DNA from: Acidimicrobiales bacterium | GTDB lineage: Bacteria > Actinomycetota > Acidimicrobiia > Acidimicrobiales > Aldehydirespiratoraceae | Length of the DNA stretch: 64,000 bases | Direction: 5' to 3' | Assembly: GCA_029263215.1 (NCBI GenBank) | Contig: JAJCXY010000018.1 | Span: 1 to 64,000, forward strand | Part shown: one piece after another, positions 52,844 through 61,382 of the stretch | Layout: every line of letters starts with the position of its first letter | Position numbering within the stretch: the first letter of the stretch is position 1 | The notes under the pieces: model-generated | The model's database searches: none | Told to the model about the DNA's origin: nothing | What the model saw: only the letters and a program-made list of their open reading frames with translations | Position numbers and translations under genes: made by a program

Positions 52844-53396
52844 GCTTGCGGATCAGGGGCTCGAAGTGGTCGAGCGGCAGGGTGTCGTAGTCGGGATCGA
52901 ACGCCTGCTGATCCCAGTCGTCGGTGAACTCTTCACACAGGGCGTACCAGGACTCCTCACGGAAACCATCTCGTAGGTTCGTGGGCACATCGAAGTGGTG
53001 GTAATAGTGCCGACCCTGGAAGTCCTGGTGGTTGCGGATCGCCTGGTACACGTCGTCGCGCACATACGGCTTGATCATCTCGGCCGAGATCTGGCCATGG
53101 TTCGGCACCGAAATCGCCTTGCCCACATCGTGCATGAGAGCTCCGAAGATCATCTCCTCATCGGCGCCCGCCCGCTCGGCCATCGTGGCGGTCTGAAGGC
53201 AATGGGTGAGCTGGTCGGTGATGAACCCGTCACTGATCTCGGCCAGCGACTCGAGGAGCACAATCATGCGCTCCGCCACCCTCCCCTGGTTCTCACTGGT
53301 GGTCCTTCCGATCACGGCCCACTGCTCGGCGGTGGATTCATCCATCCGCCGGAAGCTGTCGGGGTTGACGTCGGCGGGTGACTCAGTGACGGCCAT
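52821..53396 (-). CDS. HD-domain protein, possible mixed-valence diiron oxygenase
   Basis: 191 aa. HD motifs: QLTHCLQTATMAERAG with the first His, and MIFGALMHDVGKAI with the HD pair; further His in PNHGQISAEMI and IRNHQDF. The order H...HD...H...H and the late WDQQAFDPDYDTLPLDHF, like the W-D-x-x-A-x-DP motif of PhnZ and inositol oxygenase relatives, suggest an oxygen-using diiron enzyme instead of a phosphohydrolase. No phosphonate genes are nearby, so the substrate is unknown. GAGAGG lies ahead of the ATG. Confidence 0.72.
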   Translation of the reverse strand: MAVTESPADVNPDSFRRMDESTAEQWAVIGRTTSENQGRVAERMIVLLESLAEISDGFITDQLTHCLQTATMAERAGADEEMIFGALMHDVGKAISVPNHGQISAEMIKPYVRDDVYQAIRNHQDFQGRHYYHHFDVPTNLRDGFREESWYALCEEFTDDWDQQAFDPDYDTLPLDHFEPLIRKLTAAAKF

Positions 53397-53465
53397 CGGA
53401 TCGTTCCTCTCATCGGCGGCTCGGCGATGCTAACTGTCGGCTCGCCGCGGTGCCCTTCACACTCC

Positions 53466-53471
53466 TAGGGT
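53466..53471 (+). promoter_or_regulatory. Leaderless -10 element for the FAD oxidoreductase
   Basis: TAGGGT, 6 nt before the ATG at 53478. Confidence 0.45.
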
Positions 53472-53477
53472 GCGGGC

Positions 53478-54641
53478 ATGACACGACCTGATGTGGTGAT
53501 CGTCGGGGGTGGCATCGCCGGAGTGTCGGCGGGTGCTCATCTGGCCGACGCAGGACTCGCAGTGGTGCTCGTCGAGGCCGAAGCGACCTTGGCGTACCAC
53601 ACCACTGGACGTTCTGCGGCCCAGTACATCGAGAACTACGGCAACGACACGGTGCGCCGTCTCACCCTCGCCAGCAAGTCCATCCTTGCGTCGCCGCCGG
53701 AGGAGTTCGGCGACGGTTCGGTGCTCGGACCCCGGCCCTTGTTGAAGGTCGGTCGAGAAGATCGAGTTGAGGAGCTCGCAGCCGAGGTGGCCGAAGCCCA
53801 GGCGCTGGTGCCATCCACCGAGTTCATCGACGGCGACACCGCTCGGTCGATCCTTCCGATCCTGCGCGACGACATCGCCGGCGCCTTCTACGAACCCCTC
53901 TCGATGGACATCGACGTGGCAACACTCCACCAGATCTACGTGAGATGGTTTCGAGCCCGCGGCGGCGAGATCCGTACCTCATCACCGGTCACCGCTCTGG
54001 CTCCGAATGGCGAGGGCTGGAGCGTCACAGCCGGTTCGGAGACGATCCAAACAGGCGTCGTGGTGAACGCGGCGGGTGCCTGGGGAGATCGCCTGGCCCA
54101 ACTGGGCGGCCTCTCTCCTCTCGGCCTTCATCCCCTGCGTCGCACCATCGCGATAGCGGCCATCCCCGACCACTACGACACCACCCATTGGCCGCTCACC
54201 TCCTTCGAGCCTGCCGACGGGCCCATGAGGGGGTACGCCAAACCCGAGCCCGGCGGACTCCTGGTTTCTCCGGCCGACGAGACACCGTCTGAGCCATGCG
54301 ACGCCAAGCCGGAGGAACTCGACGTAGCCATGGGCATCGCCACACTCGCCGAGTGGACCACCCTCGACGTCCGCCATGTTCGGTCAACTTGGGCCGGGCT
54401 TCGTACGTTCACATCAGACCGCACACCGGTTTCGGGCTTTGCCCCTGATTCACCCGGTTTCTTCTGGCTGGTGGGTCAAGGCGGATACGGCATTCACACT
54501 TCCGAAGCTCTCGCTCAAGCAACCCGGGCCCACATCACGCGTGAGTCATTCCCTCGCGCCCTCACCGACGTCGGGCTCACCGCGGCCGATCTTTCAGCCG
54601 ACCGCCCAACCATCGCCGGCCCACTCATTGCCGGTCACTAG
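53478..54641 (+). CDS. FAD-dependent amine/amino acid oxidoreductase (DAO family)
   Basis: 387 aa. FAD motif VVIVGGGIAGVSAGAHLADAG at the N-terminus, TGRSAAQYIENYG near residue 40, VVNAAGAWGDRLAQL and the C-terminal GFFWLVGQGGYGIHTSEALA are typical of the DadA/glycine-oxidase superfamily. It probably oxidises a D-amino acid, glycine or N-methyl amino acid. It diverges from the HD protein gene (81 bp between starts), which hints at a shared pathway. Tail overlaps the next convergent gene by 4 bp. Confidence 0.88.
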   Translation: MTRPDVVIVGGGIAGVSAGAHLADAGLAVVLVEAEATLAYHTTGRSAAQYIENYGNDTVRRLTLASKSILASPPEEFGDGSVLGPRPLLKVGREDRVEELAAEVAEAQALVPSTEFIDGDTARSILPILRDDIAGAFYEPLSMDIDVATLHQIYVRWFRARGGEIRTSSPVTALAPNGEGWSVTAGSETIQTGVVVNAAGAWGDRLAQLGGLSPLGLHPLRRTIAIAAIPDHYDTTHWPLTSFEPADGPMRGYAKPEPGGLLVSPADETPSEPCDAKPEELDVAMGIATLAEWTTLDVRHVRSTWAGLRTFTSDRTPVSGFAPDSPGFFWLVGQGGYGIHTSEALAQATRAHITRESFPRALTDVGLTAADLSADRPTIAGPLIAGH

Positions 54642-55087
54642 ACCGGGATCGGGCAAGCCTCGAGTTGGTAGGTACGTAGCCGGAGACGAAGGGTGTAGAC
54701 GAGAAGGCCGACAGCGGCCAGGCCCACAAACGGTTGGACCGGCGCCCACCACGAGAGTGCACCCGACGTGCCGATCAGGGCCACCACCGCCTGGTTGCAC
54801 ACTGGGCAACCAACCGCGAGGAACGACACGAACCCGCCCCATACCGTTCGGGTGTCCTGACTTTCAGCCACCTCCGAGCGGGGAACCCGGATCGCGAATA
54901 TCAGCCCGATCAACCCGGCTGTAATCGTAAGGATCACATAGTCGATCGGCCGGGTTTCGACCGGCCGCCCGAAGATCGGCGTGTCGATGAGGTCCGACGG
55001 CACCGCGATCACCACCGCCGCGATCAGGGCGTAGGGAATCGCCCTCAGCCACACCGTCGACGGCAACTGCCGCAGCTGTTCCAACAC
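54638..55087 (-). CDS. Four-helix membrane protein with CPVCN motif
   Basis: 149 aa, about four membrane helices. Between helices 2 and 3 is GCPVCNQAVVALIGTSGAL, a CxxC within a membrane-embedded loop, as in uncharacterised thiol or metal-related membrane proteins. A second potential ligand Cys is near the C-terminus (LEACPIPV). GTG start with TAGCGT 7 nt upstream. A redox or copper role is only a guess. Confidence 0.7.
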   Translation of the reverse strand: MLEQLRQLPSTVWLRAIPYALIAAVVIAVPSDLIDTPIFGRPVETRPIDYVILTITAGLIGLIFAIRVPRSEVAESQDTRTVWGGFVSFLAVGCPVCNQAVVALIGTSGALSWWAPVQPFVGLAAVGLLVYTLRLRLRTYQLEACPIPV

Positions 55088-55094
55088 CAGAGCG

Positions 55095-55100
55095 ACGCTA
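55095..55100 (-). promoter_or_regulatory. Leaderless -10 element for the CPVCN protein gene
   Basis: TAGCGT on the minus strand, 7 nt before the GTG at 55087. Confidence 0.45.
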
Positions 55101-55180
55101 GCCCCTGTTCCTGGTCGCTCCCAGTCTCCCTGATCGGATAGTTCCCACGCGAACCCATTCCGTTCGGGCCCTCTTGCCGC

Positions 55181-56725
55181 CTACTGCTTGACGAAGATCC
55201 TCACCGTCTGGTGGGCGTAGGTCGCCACCTCGTCCCAGCCCCCAGTTTCGAGCCGCTCGAGCGAGACGTCGTGGAAGTCCGCGGAGTACTTCGCGTCCCA
55301 TATCAGCACCGTGCCGGCGGTCAACGCCTCGGGAGTGTTGCGCTCGTCCCACGGCTCGAGCCGCGCCCCCACAGCCTTGTCGTCGAGGAAGTGGGTGACG
55401 GCCACATGATGCGCGAGCCAGTCCTCATCTGCCGCGTTCGCTTCCACCCATTCCGTAGCATCACGGAGGCCCCGACCCAGCCGACCCTCATCCAACGGCG
55501 GCGCGATCCACTTCCACTCGGTGTCGAGTTCCGGTATGCCTGCCACGTCGTCGTCTGGGTCCTGAGCCTGTCGCTGGGGCATCGCCAGACCACTCCAGAT
55601 CACCAGCGGGATGATGACCCACAGGACTCGAGTGCCGAACCGCTCCCGTAGTCCCTCGACGCCTCGCAACGCCACCAGTCCGATCCACGGCGCCATCGGC
55701 ATGATGAAGAGGTAGTACCCGCCCGAGGCGAACAACCCCCGCCAGTAGATCACGCTGTGCATCACCAGATAGACGGGATAGGTCACGTAGAGCACCAAGT
55801 CCCAACGCCCTTCCCAGCCCCGTCTTGCCAGCCCCGACACGAGCAAGATTGTCACCGGCACGCCGGCCCCGATCAGCAGGTGCTGTAGGTAGAGCCACGG
55901 CGCACCTGACGCGTAGCGCTCGGTCGGCTGCGAGTCGAAGAAGACCTCAAAGGGAAGTTCGCCACGCACCCGCCAGGTCAGAGCGTTCACAACCACGATC
56001 GGCAACGCCGTCCACATCCCGAGCACCACAGCGCTCGGCAACGCCTCCCATGCTTCGCGGACGCGTCGCTCGACCAGATGACGAGCGAAGCCGCCGTCCG
56101 CGAACACCACCCACAATCCCCACAGGACCGCCAGCGCGATCCCCTCATGGCGTATGAGTCCGAGGGCGCCAAAGCACAGCGCCGCCAACACCATCCGCTG
56201 CCGAACCGCAAAGAAGATCCCTGCGATCCAGACCAGCATGAACGGCGCCTCGGTCAGTACCGGGTAGCTCAGCTCGGGGAACCACCATTGGAACCAGATC
56301 AGCAGCGGCAAGAGCCAGACTGCAGTCAGGTGGAGCCGCTTCGCTTCTCGTCCGGTCAACCACACCGCCACGGCGGAGAGGGCCAGCGTCCACAGGCGGG
56401 CCGCGGTCAGACCGAAGTACGAGGGAACGAACTGGATCAGATTTCGTCCCGGACGACTCCACGGATGCAGCAACTCCCGCGGATCGTCCCAAACGCTCCG
56501 GGATATGAAGTAGTGAGACAGCTCGTCATCGATGATCCATCCTCGATCCATGACGAGTCGAGAAAGGCTCCAGCCGAAGCCGATCGCGAAGGTGAGCCAA
56601 AACCAACGACCCATCGATGAACGCTCCGGTGAGCGCTCCTCCCGGCCGTCCGAAGGCATATCGTCGTCTCGCACACCCGCAACAAGCAGCTGACCTTGTG
56701 TTGGCGAGTTGTCGGCTGCCCCCAT
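55181..56725 (-). CDS. GT-C-like membrane glycosyltransferase or related protein
   Basis: 514 aa with about ten to twelve membrane helices. The first extracytoplasmic loop has WIIDDELSHYFISRSVW, with the paired acidic residues seen in lipid-sugar-dependent GT-C enzymes, and a large soluble C-terminal domain follows (about 375-514). It probably transfers a sugar from a polyprenyl carrier outside the membrane. The ATG at 56725 is favoured by TAGGGT 8 nt upstream; a TTG at 56734 is the alternative. Confidence 0.72.
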   Translation of the reverse strand: MGAADNSPTQGQLLVAGVRDDDMPSDGREERSPERSSMGRWFWLTFAIGFGWSLSRLVMDRGWIIDDELSHYFISRSVWDDPRELLHPWSRPGRNLIQFVPSYFGLTAARLWTLALSAVAVWLTGREAKRLHLTAVWLLPLLIWFQWWFPELSYPVLTEAPFMLVWIAGIFFAVRQRMVLAALCFGALGLIRHEGIALAVLWGLWVVFADGGFARHLVERRVREAWEALPSAVVLGMWTALPIVVVNALTWRVRGELPFEVFFDSQPTERYASGAPWLYLQHLLIGAGVPVTILLVSGLARRGWEGRWDLVLYVTYPVYLVMHSVIYWRGLFASGGYYLFIMPMAPWIGLVALRGVEGLRERFGTRVLWVIIPLVIWSGLAMPQRQAQDPDDDVAGIPELDTEWKWIAPPLDEGRLGRGLRDATEWVEANAADEDWLAHHVAVTHFLDDKAVGARLEPWDERNTPEALTAGTVLIWDAKYSADFHDVSLERLETGGWDEVATYAHQTVRIFVKQ

Positions 56726-56733
56726 GGCGAGCA

Positions 56734-56739
56734 ACCCTA
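56734..56739 (-). promoter_or_regulatory. Leaderless -10 element for the GT-C-like gene
   Basis: TAGGGT on the minus strand, 8 nt before the ATG at 56725. Confidence 0.45.
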
Positions 56740-56798
56740 CGGCCGCACTACCGCCCTCGTCGGATCAGTGCGCTCCACCCTGATCACGCCCATCGCGC

Positions 56799-58085
56799 TC
56801 AGCCGGGGAAGGCGGTGTAGAGCATCACAACGTCGAGTAGTTGGGAAGCGCAATAGCCGGCCGCAGCCTCAACGGCAGCAGCGAGCGCTTCGGCGTCGTC
56901 GATGTCGGCGAACCGACTCGGATCCACCTCGCCATCCGTGTCCAGTGCTCCAGCCGATGGCCCGTAGATGTTGTAGATGGTGAGCGCGTCGCTCACCATC
57001 AGGACCACCCACACTTCGAATAGGTCGGGCTGGAACGTCTGGCCCACCGCTATGCCCGGACCCCATCGCCCAGACGCGCTCTGGAAGGCATTGCCACCGG
57101 CAGTCAGAAGCTGATCGATGGTGATCTGTCCGTTCAAGAACAGGATCATCCTCAGAAAGACGTCGTAGCTGCCGCAGGGACCGTCGACCCTGGCCGTGAT
57201 CTCGTAGGTGCCGGGGGCCGGCGACGTGTCGCCTGACTCTGTCTCAGTCGCGGGAGGAGGGTCGACCGGCGTCTCATCGGAGGGTTCGACCTCAGCTGCA
57301 TCGCCCTCGACTTCAGTGGTCTCATCCTCCGTCGCCTCCGCCTCCGACTCGTCGGCTGAGGCCTCGATCACCGGCTCAACCGCGGCGTCGGGCGGGGTCG
57401 AGTCGCCCGTGAGAGAGACGACGCCAAAGGTGCCGGCAGCGGCCACCGCCACGGCCGCAACCACCTTGGTCCGCCGATTGGTTGAGGGCCTACGCGCTGG
57501 CGGCCGATCGGCCTCGCCGACATTCATCCTGCCGCTGCTCGCCAACGGGCCGAGAGCCTGGGCGACGGCTTCGGCTCGCGTCGTGGCATGGAGACCGAGA
57601 ATGCCATCGATGTACTTGGGATCGTTGGCGTACTCGAGGGCCTGGCGATTGCCTTCGAGAGCATCGGCCTCATCACGACTCGGCCCGGACAGAGATGACG
57701 TGATCACTCTTGCGTTGCCGACGTCAACCTGACTGGCATGGCCGTTCCAGATCACGTGCGGGTCACCCCCGGAGTCGAACTCGACCGAGGGGATCACGTC
57801 GATCGTCAGGATCGAGGTGGCGGGCGGTGTGGAGTCATCGCTGTTCTCACGGCGAGGAAGCAACGACCCGTCGGCGGCTACCCGCACCGTCACGCTGATC
57901 TTCTGGCCGATCAGCACGGGCTCGGCCTTGCTCCCGGCGAAGCTGTCCTCGTACACCGTGACTTCGGCCAGTCCCGCGATTTTCACGCCGGCATCCTGGG
58001 CACCGGCGTACACCTGACGCTCGGCGACCCTCTGAGCCGCAGTGATCGAGCGAGACGTGCCGCCACCTTGTTGTTCACCAGCCAT
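56799..58085 (-). CDS. Single-pass membrane protein of unknown function
   Basis: 428 aa. A cytoplasmic half of about 200 residues (with VKIAGLAEVTVYEDSFAG and ILTIDVIPSVEFD) is followed by a basic stretch (RRPSTNRRTKVV), one membrane helix at about 207-225, an acidic linker rich in Glu, Thr and Pro, and an extracytoplasmic domain with two or three Cys (VDGPCGSYDVFL, AAGYCASQLL). AGGGGGC is just ahead of the ATG. Inside-to-outside layout suggests a sensor or anchor. No family recognised. Confidence 0.65.
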   Translation of the reverse strand: MAGEQQGGGTSRSITAAQRVAERQVYAGAQDAGVKIAGLAEVTVYEDSFAGSKAEPVLIGQKISVTVRVAADGSLLPRRENSDDSTPPATSILTIDVIPSVEFDSGGDPHVIWNGHASQVDVGNARVITSSLSGPSRDEADALEGNRQALEYANDPKYIDGILGLHATTRAEAVAQALGPLASSGRMNVGEADRPPARRPSTNRRTKVVAAVAVAAAGTFGVVSLTGDSTPPDAAVEPVIEASADESEAEATEDETTEVEGDAAEVEPSDETPVDPPPATETESGDTSPAPGTYEITARVDGPCGSYDVFLRMILFLNGQITIDQLLTAGGNAFQSASGRWGPGIAVGQTFQPDLFEVWVVLMVSDALTIYNIYGPSAGALDTDGEVDPSRFADIDDAEALAAAVEAAAGYCASQLLDVVMLYTAFPG

Positions 58086-58190
58086 GATCGCCCCCTGATC
58101 GACACTAGCGAAGCTGGCCCACTGCGGCCTTCGGGGCTACTGTTCGTCCCAGTTGACGCGCCGCTGACGCATTTGCGAGGGGGTGGAGGC

Positions 58191-59084
58191 ATGCGCACCA
58201 AGGTCAGGAATCTCCTCATCGTTCTCGGCTGTTTCTTCGCGCTGGCCTCCGGGTGCGAAACCGACCCGGAAACCGGCGAACTCATACAGTTCGATGATGA
58301 GGGGAATCGGATTGATACCGATGAGGACGACCTCGGCCCCTCCGAGACTGAGTTCGACGACGGTCTCGAGGACGATGAATTCGGCGACGACGAGGAGTCC
58401 GACGTTGACGAGTCCTTGGAGGACGACGGCGAATCCTTGGAAGAAGACGACGACTCGATCAACCCATCGGCTCCCGAGTTCTGCGACGAGGTGAAGGAAG
58501 ACAGCTGCGAATGGGAGCCAGCGGTCCATGAAGACGTTTGGGGGGTCTACGGCGACTTGGAACCGGCGAACGATTGGCAGACCGTTCCAGAGACGTCACA
58601 TCGAGGCGACAACCCCAACCCGCCGCTGACGTTCTTCATCGTTGATCTTCCCGATGGAGTGGTCGATGCGCCTGGCGAATGGGCGCTCCTCGGCGTGGAG
58701 GTCGAAGGCGCCGCACTCGAGGGATTCACCGACGGGTTCAACCCCCGCGACCCAGGCTGCGCGCCCGAAGCTCCCGCCGAAGCCGGTGCGTTCCTGACCG
58801 AACCGGGCAGGCGCAACGTGCTCAGCGTCGACGGCTGGTCAACCTGCCTCTTCGAGACCGCTCCGGGCGGTTCGCTCTTCGCCTATGCCTATGAGGGCAA
58901 CGACAGCGGACTCTTCGACTACTGGTTCCAGACGACGTTCCACGATGGGCCGTCCGATTGGTTGATCGACGTCGAGCGAGACGGGGTGACGGCCCACAGT
59001 CCCGATGGCCGTGGGTTCCCGATCGTCGGCGATTTCGACGGCGACGGCATAGACGATCTTCGCTGGACTGACGCGGTGCCCTAA
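58191..59084 (+). CDS. Acidic secreted lipoprotein of unknown function
   Basis: 297 aa. Signal peptide with lipobox FFALASGC; the mature protein begins with about 75 residues very rich in Asp and Glu, then a compact domain (from about 95) with several Trp and Cys, ending with FDGDGIDDLRW, which resembles a calcium-binding loop (DxDxDGxxD). GGTGGAGG precedes the ATG. It diverges from the membrane protein at 58085, and its acidic tract recalls the Asp-rich protein at the left end. Function unknown. Confidence 0.7.
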   Translation: MRTKVRNLLIVLGCFFALASGCETDPETGELIQFDDEGNRIDTDEDDLGPSETEFDDGLEDDEFGDDEESDVDESLEDDGESLEEDDDSINPSAPEFCDEVKEDSCEWEPAVHEDVWGVYGDLEPANDWQTVPETSHRGDNPNPPLTFFIVDLPDGVVDAPGEWALLGVEVEGAALEGFTDGFNPRDPGCAPEAPAEAGAFLTEPGRRNVLSVDGWSTCLFETAPGGSLFAYAYEGNDSGLFDYWFQTTFHDGPSDWLIDVERDGVTAHSPDGRGFPIVGDFDGDGIDDLRWTDAVP

Positions 59085-59090
59085 AACGGC

Positions 59091-59118
59091 GAGAATCCCC
59101 GCCGTTGCAGGGATTCTC
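59091..59118. terminator. Hairpin after the acidic lipoprotein gene
   Basis: GAGAATCCC (59091-59099) pairs perfectly with GGGATTCTC (59110-59118), 10-nt loop. It lies 7 bp after the lipoprotein stop, next to the tRNA-like att sequence, and could also end the tRNA-Pro transcript. Confidence 0.6.
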
Positions 59119-59121
59119 AGG

Positions 59122-59171
59122 GGTCGGGCTGAGAGGATTTGAACCTCCGACCTTCGGTCCCCCAGACGGGG
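59122..59171 (-). other. Partial tRNA-Pro(GGG)-like sequence, probable attachment site
   Basis: On the minus strand it reads from the anticodon loop (TCTGGGGGACC) through the variable region (AAGGTC) and T arm (GGAGGTTCAAATCCTCT) to the acceptor 3' strand (CAGCCCGACC). The 5' half of a tRNA is absent: sequence before the anticodon loop does not pair with the acceptor strand. This is the usual look of an att site left by a tyrosine integrase that targets a tRNA 3' end. Confidence 0.7.
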
Positions 59172-59397
59172 AAAGGGCTCTGCCCGATTCCGCGTGATTC
59201 CGGGGTTTTCGTTGCAATCACAGGCGAAACCGACTCTCAACAACACACACGAATACGCACGATTTCGCGGCCATACGCGGGGTCGTGCGGACAGTTTGCG
59301 GACAGTTTCCGCACCCAAACCATTTTGACGTCCCGACGGCGACCTTTGCGAGAACACCGCCGGGACGGTCACTTTCATGACAGGAGAATTGTATCCA
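59172..59397. other. Element left end, gene-free, with tandem 11-bp repeats
   Basis: No supported gene. Two adjacent copies of GCGGACAGTTT (59287-59297 and 59298-59308) may be arm-type integrase binding sites. Reading frames crossing the region have no family resemblance. Together with the att sequence the gene-free stretch from 59085 is about 310 bp. Confidence 0.5.
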
Positions 59398-59577
59398 ATG
59401 GGTACCACCAGCAAGAAGACCGTCACCATCATTCACCCAGAGACAGGCGAGGAGATCGAGGTCTCCCCGAAGACCGCCGAGTTCGCAGAGGTGATCGACA
59501 ACATCACCCTGGCGCTCAGGGAGGTGACCCAGATCCTGCGAGAGGCTGTGGCCAGGTTGGACGAGCCGAAATGCTGA
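59398..59577 (+). CDS. Small element-borne protein
   Basis: 59 aa: MGTTSKKTVTIIHPETGEEI, then a helical part (AEVIDNITLALREVTQILRE). AGGAG lies 11 nt before this ATG; an in-frame ATG at 59377 is an alternative. It overlaps the next gene (ATGCTGA), so the pair is coupled. Function unknown. Confidence 0.55.
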   Translation: MGTTSKKTVTIIHPETGEEIEVSPKTAEFAEVIDNITLALREVTQILREAVARLDEPKC

Positions 59578-59753
59578 TCAAACCACTCCCGGAGAACGCC
59601 ACGAAGCTCGAGGTCGCCCAACATGCGCTCGATGCGTGCGAGCAGTTCATCGAACTCGCCGACCCGACCGATCCGATCCGCCGAGCGCAGATCTACCTGC
59701 TACGGGATCTCTTCGAAGAAGTCCGCAACCAAATCGCCGAACGAGACGGCTGA
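59571..59753 (+). CDS. Small helical element-borne protein
   Basis: 60 aa, predicted all helical (VAQHALDACEQFIELA, AQIYLLRDLFEEVRNQIA). Its ATG overlaps the preceding stop region by 7 nt. Function unknown. Confidence 0.55.
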   Translation: MLIKPLPENATKLEVAQHALDACEQFIELADPTDPIRRAQIYLLRDLFEEVRNQIAERDG

Positions 59754-59760
59754 GGGGCCG

Positions 59761-60294
59761 GTGGTCTTCAGCCGTCGGGATGGGCGCTGGCTACGATGCA
59801 GTCTCGTGGCATGGGTTCTAGGAATCGGTGGAGTGCTAGGAACCTTGGTGTTCGGAGCCGTCGTGCGCTGGGGGCCGAACTGGCTTACCGTTCGTGGTGA
59901 CCGGCGTGCCCGACGGCTGGAGTCGATGGCCGGGGCGCATGGGATGGCCGCGACCGTATTACCCGACCTTGCCGCGCAGAGATTCGTACTGCTGCCGGAC
60001 GTGCAAGCCGCACGCGAGTACGACCTCGTTCGAGATCGTTGGGAGCAAGCCGCATCCGCGTTAAAAGGGGCCGCTCTGATGGTCGACAAGACGACCGGGG
60101 ACCTGGCCGTCCGCCTGGTTGACGAGGCGAATACTGCGATGAACTCCCTTAATATCCTCTTGGCGGTGATGTACATGCCTGCACTCCAATCCGCCGGACT
60201 CCCAGAACTGAACGAGAGGCACGCTGAGAATCTGAAGACTGCAATCGCTACGTTGGACGAACTCGGTGCGGTTGTCTCAGGCCGATCAAGCTAG
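59761..60294 (+). CDS. Membrane-anchored protein of unknown function
   Basis: 177 aa. One N-terminal membrane helix (CSLVAWVLGIGGVLGTLVFG) and a mostly helical soluble part of about 140 residues. GTG at 59761 was chosen with GAGGGG just ahead; a GTG at 59806 is possible. It is the last of three plus-strand genes at the element's left end. No family recognised. Confidence 0.5.
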   Translation: MVFSRRDGRWLRCSLVAWVLGIGGVLGTLVFGAVVRWGPNWLTVRGDRRARRLESMAGAHGMAATVLPDLAAQRFVLLPDVQAAREYDLVRDRWEQAASALKGAALMVDKTTGDLAVRLVDEANTAMNSLNILLAVMYMPALQSAGLPELNERHAENLKTAIATLDELGAVVSGRSS

Positions 60295-60338
60295 CGACCC
60301 CGCCACTGGACCGAGAGTGTTTCGCACTGTCGAAGGAA

Positions 60339-61283
60339 TCAAACTTGGGGGTCTGCTCGCGCTTCGCCAACCTTGGCGAGCGCCCCGGCTAGTCGAGTCA
60401 GGTAGCGGTGAGTGTTCATCAGAATCAGCCCTGCACCATGGTCAGTGAATGCATGCTCGATTCCATCGTCTGAGCCAGACCGAGGGTGAACTCCATAGTT
60501 GCGAAGATCACGCAAGTACGCCCCATGGCTGTGCATCTCTGCGATTTCCGACGCACTAGCGGCGCCGGCACTTCGCAGTCCCTCGGCGGAGAGCCTGATC
60601 ACGCCCGCCGCGTTGTCGTTGTCGAGGGCCTTGGGCAAGCCCTTGACACGCTCTCTGAGTGCCTCACCCACCTGGTACCACGCCCCCTCACTGACTAGGC
60701 CAAGCAAGTTGATGCACGAAAGGAACAGCCCCCGCCGATACGATTCGAGCGCTTCATCGAGACATCGCAGCGTCCTGTCATGGAGGTTCAGAGCGGTGAG
60801 GTCAGCGGAGAAGATATCGACGTCGAGCAACGCCGTCGCATCCATCTGAGTTCTTCGTGTGAGACCGTACTGGCTTGCAAGTCGAGGCCGTGACCGATCA
60901 ACTTTGTACCCGAATCCTCTCCCGCCTTGCTGGATGGTTACGTAGGCAGTGGTGGTCGTTTCCAGCTCGGCAAGGACTCCTGAGTCAGCGAGTTGGGCGA
61001 GAGCTTCCTCAGCGGCGTCAGTCAGCCGAACGCGCATGATCGCCGGATGGGTCGCATCAAAGTGCCACGTGTCATCAGCCATTTCCGGTACGTCAACGCG
61101 CTCGTCCTTGTTCTGCTTCGGCATAACACCAGCCGCCGCCAACGACGCTGAGATCAGATCGGCCCGCGGCTTGGGCCCACTCGCCAAGGCTTCGAGAATG
61201 CGACCCTTCGCTCTCATCACTTCGGCGGCGGTGGCCACCACCAGACCGTCGAGCTCGTCGCTGTGGTTCTTCTTCAGGTTCAT
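60339..61283 (-). CDS. HEPN-like protein on the integrated element
   Basis: 314 aa. The N-terminal half has a winged-helix-like stretch (MRAKGRILEALASGPKPRAD). The C-terminal half is helical: CLDEALESYRRGLFLSCINL, then LRDLRNYGVHPRSG, where RNYGVH fits the R-x4-6-H motif of HEPN ribonucleases and related DUF4145 proteins. A defence or toxin-like role is possible but unproven. ATG at 61283 with TATGGT 7 nt upstream. Confidence 0.6.
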   Translation of the reverse strand: MNLKKNHSDELDGLVVATAAEVMRAKGRILEALASGPKPRADLISASLAAAGVMPKQNKDERVDVPEMADDTWHFDATHPAIMRVRLTDAAEEALAQLADSGVLAELETTTTAYVTIQQGGRGFGYKVDRSRPRLASQYGLTRRTQMDATALLDVDIFSADLTALNLHDRTLRCLDEALESYRRGLFLSCINLLGLVSEGAWYQVGEALRERVKGLPKALDNDNAAGVIRLSAEGLRSAGAASASEIAEMHSHGAYLRDLRNYGVHPRSGSDDGIEHAFTDHGAGLILMNTHRYLTRLAGALAKVGEARADPQV

Positions 61284-61290
61284 GCGCGAG

Positions 61291-61296
61291 ACCATA
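61291..61296 (-). promoter_or_regulatory. Leaderless -10 element for the HEPN-like gene
   Basis: TATGGT on the minus strand, 7 nt before the ATG at 61283. Confidence 0.4.
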
Positions 61297-61382
61297 GTGA
61301 GCACAGCGGTGGATGGTGGGGCGTTGCTCGGCCCGGAGGAATCCAAAGCTCCGGGCCGATCAACGCATCTGGGGGCTGGCGC

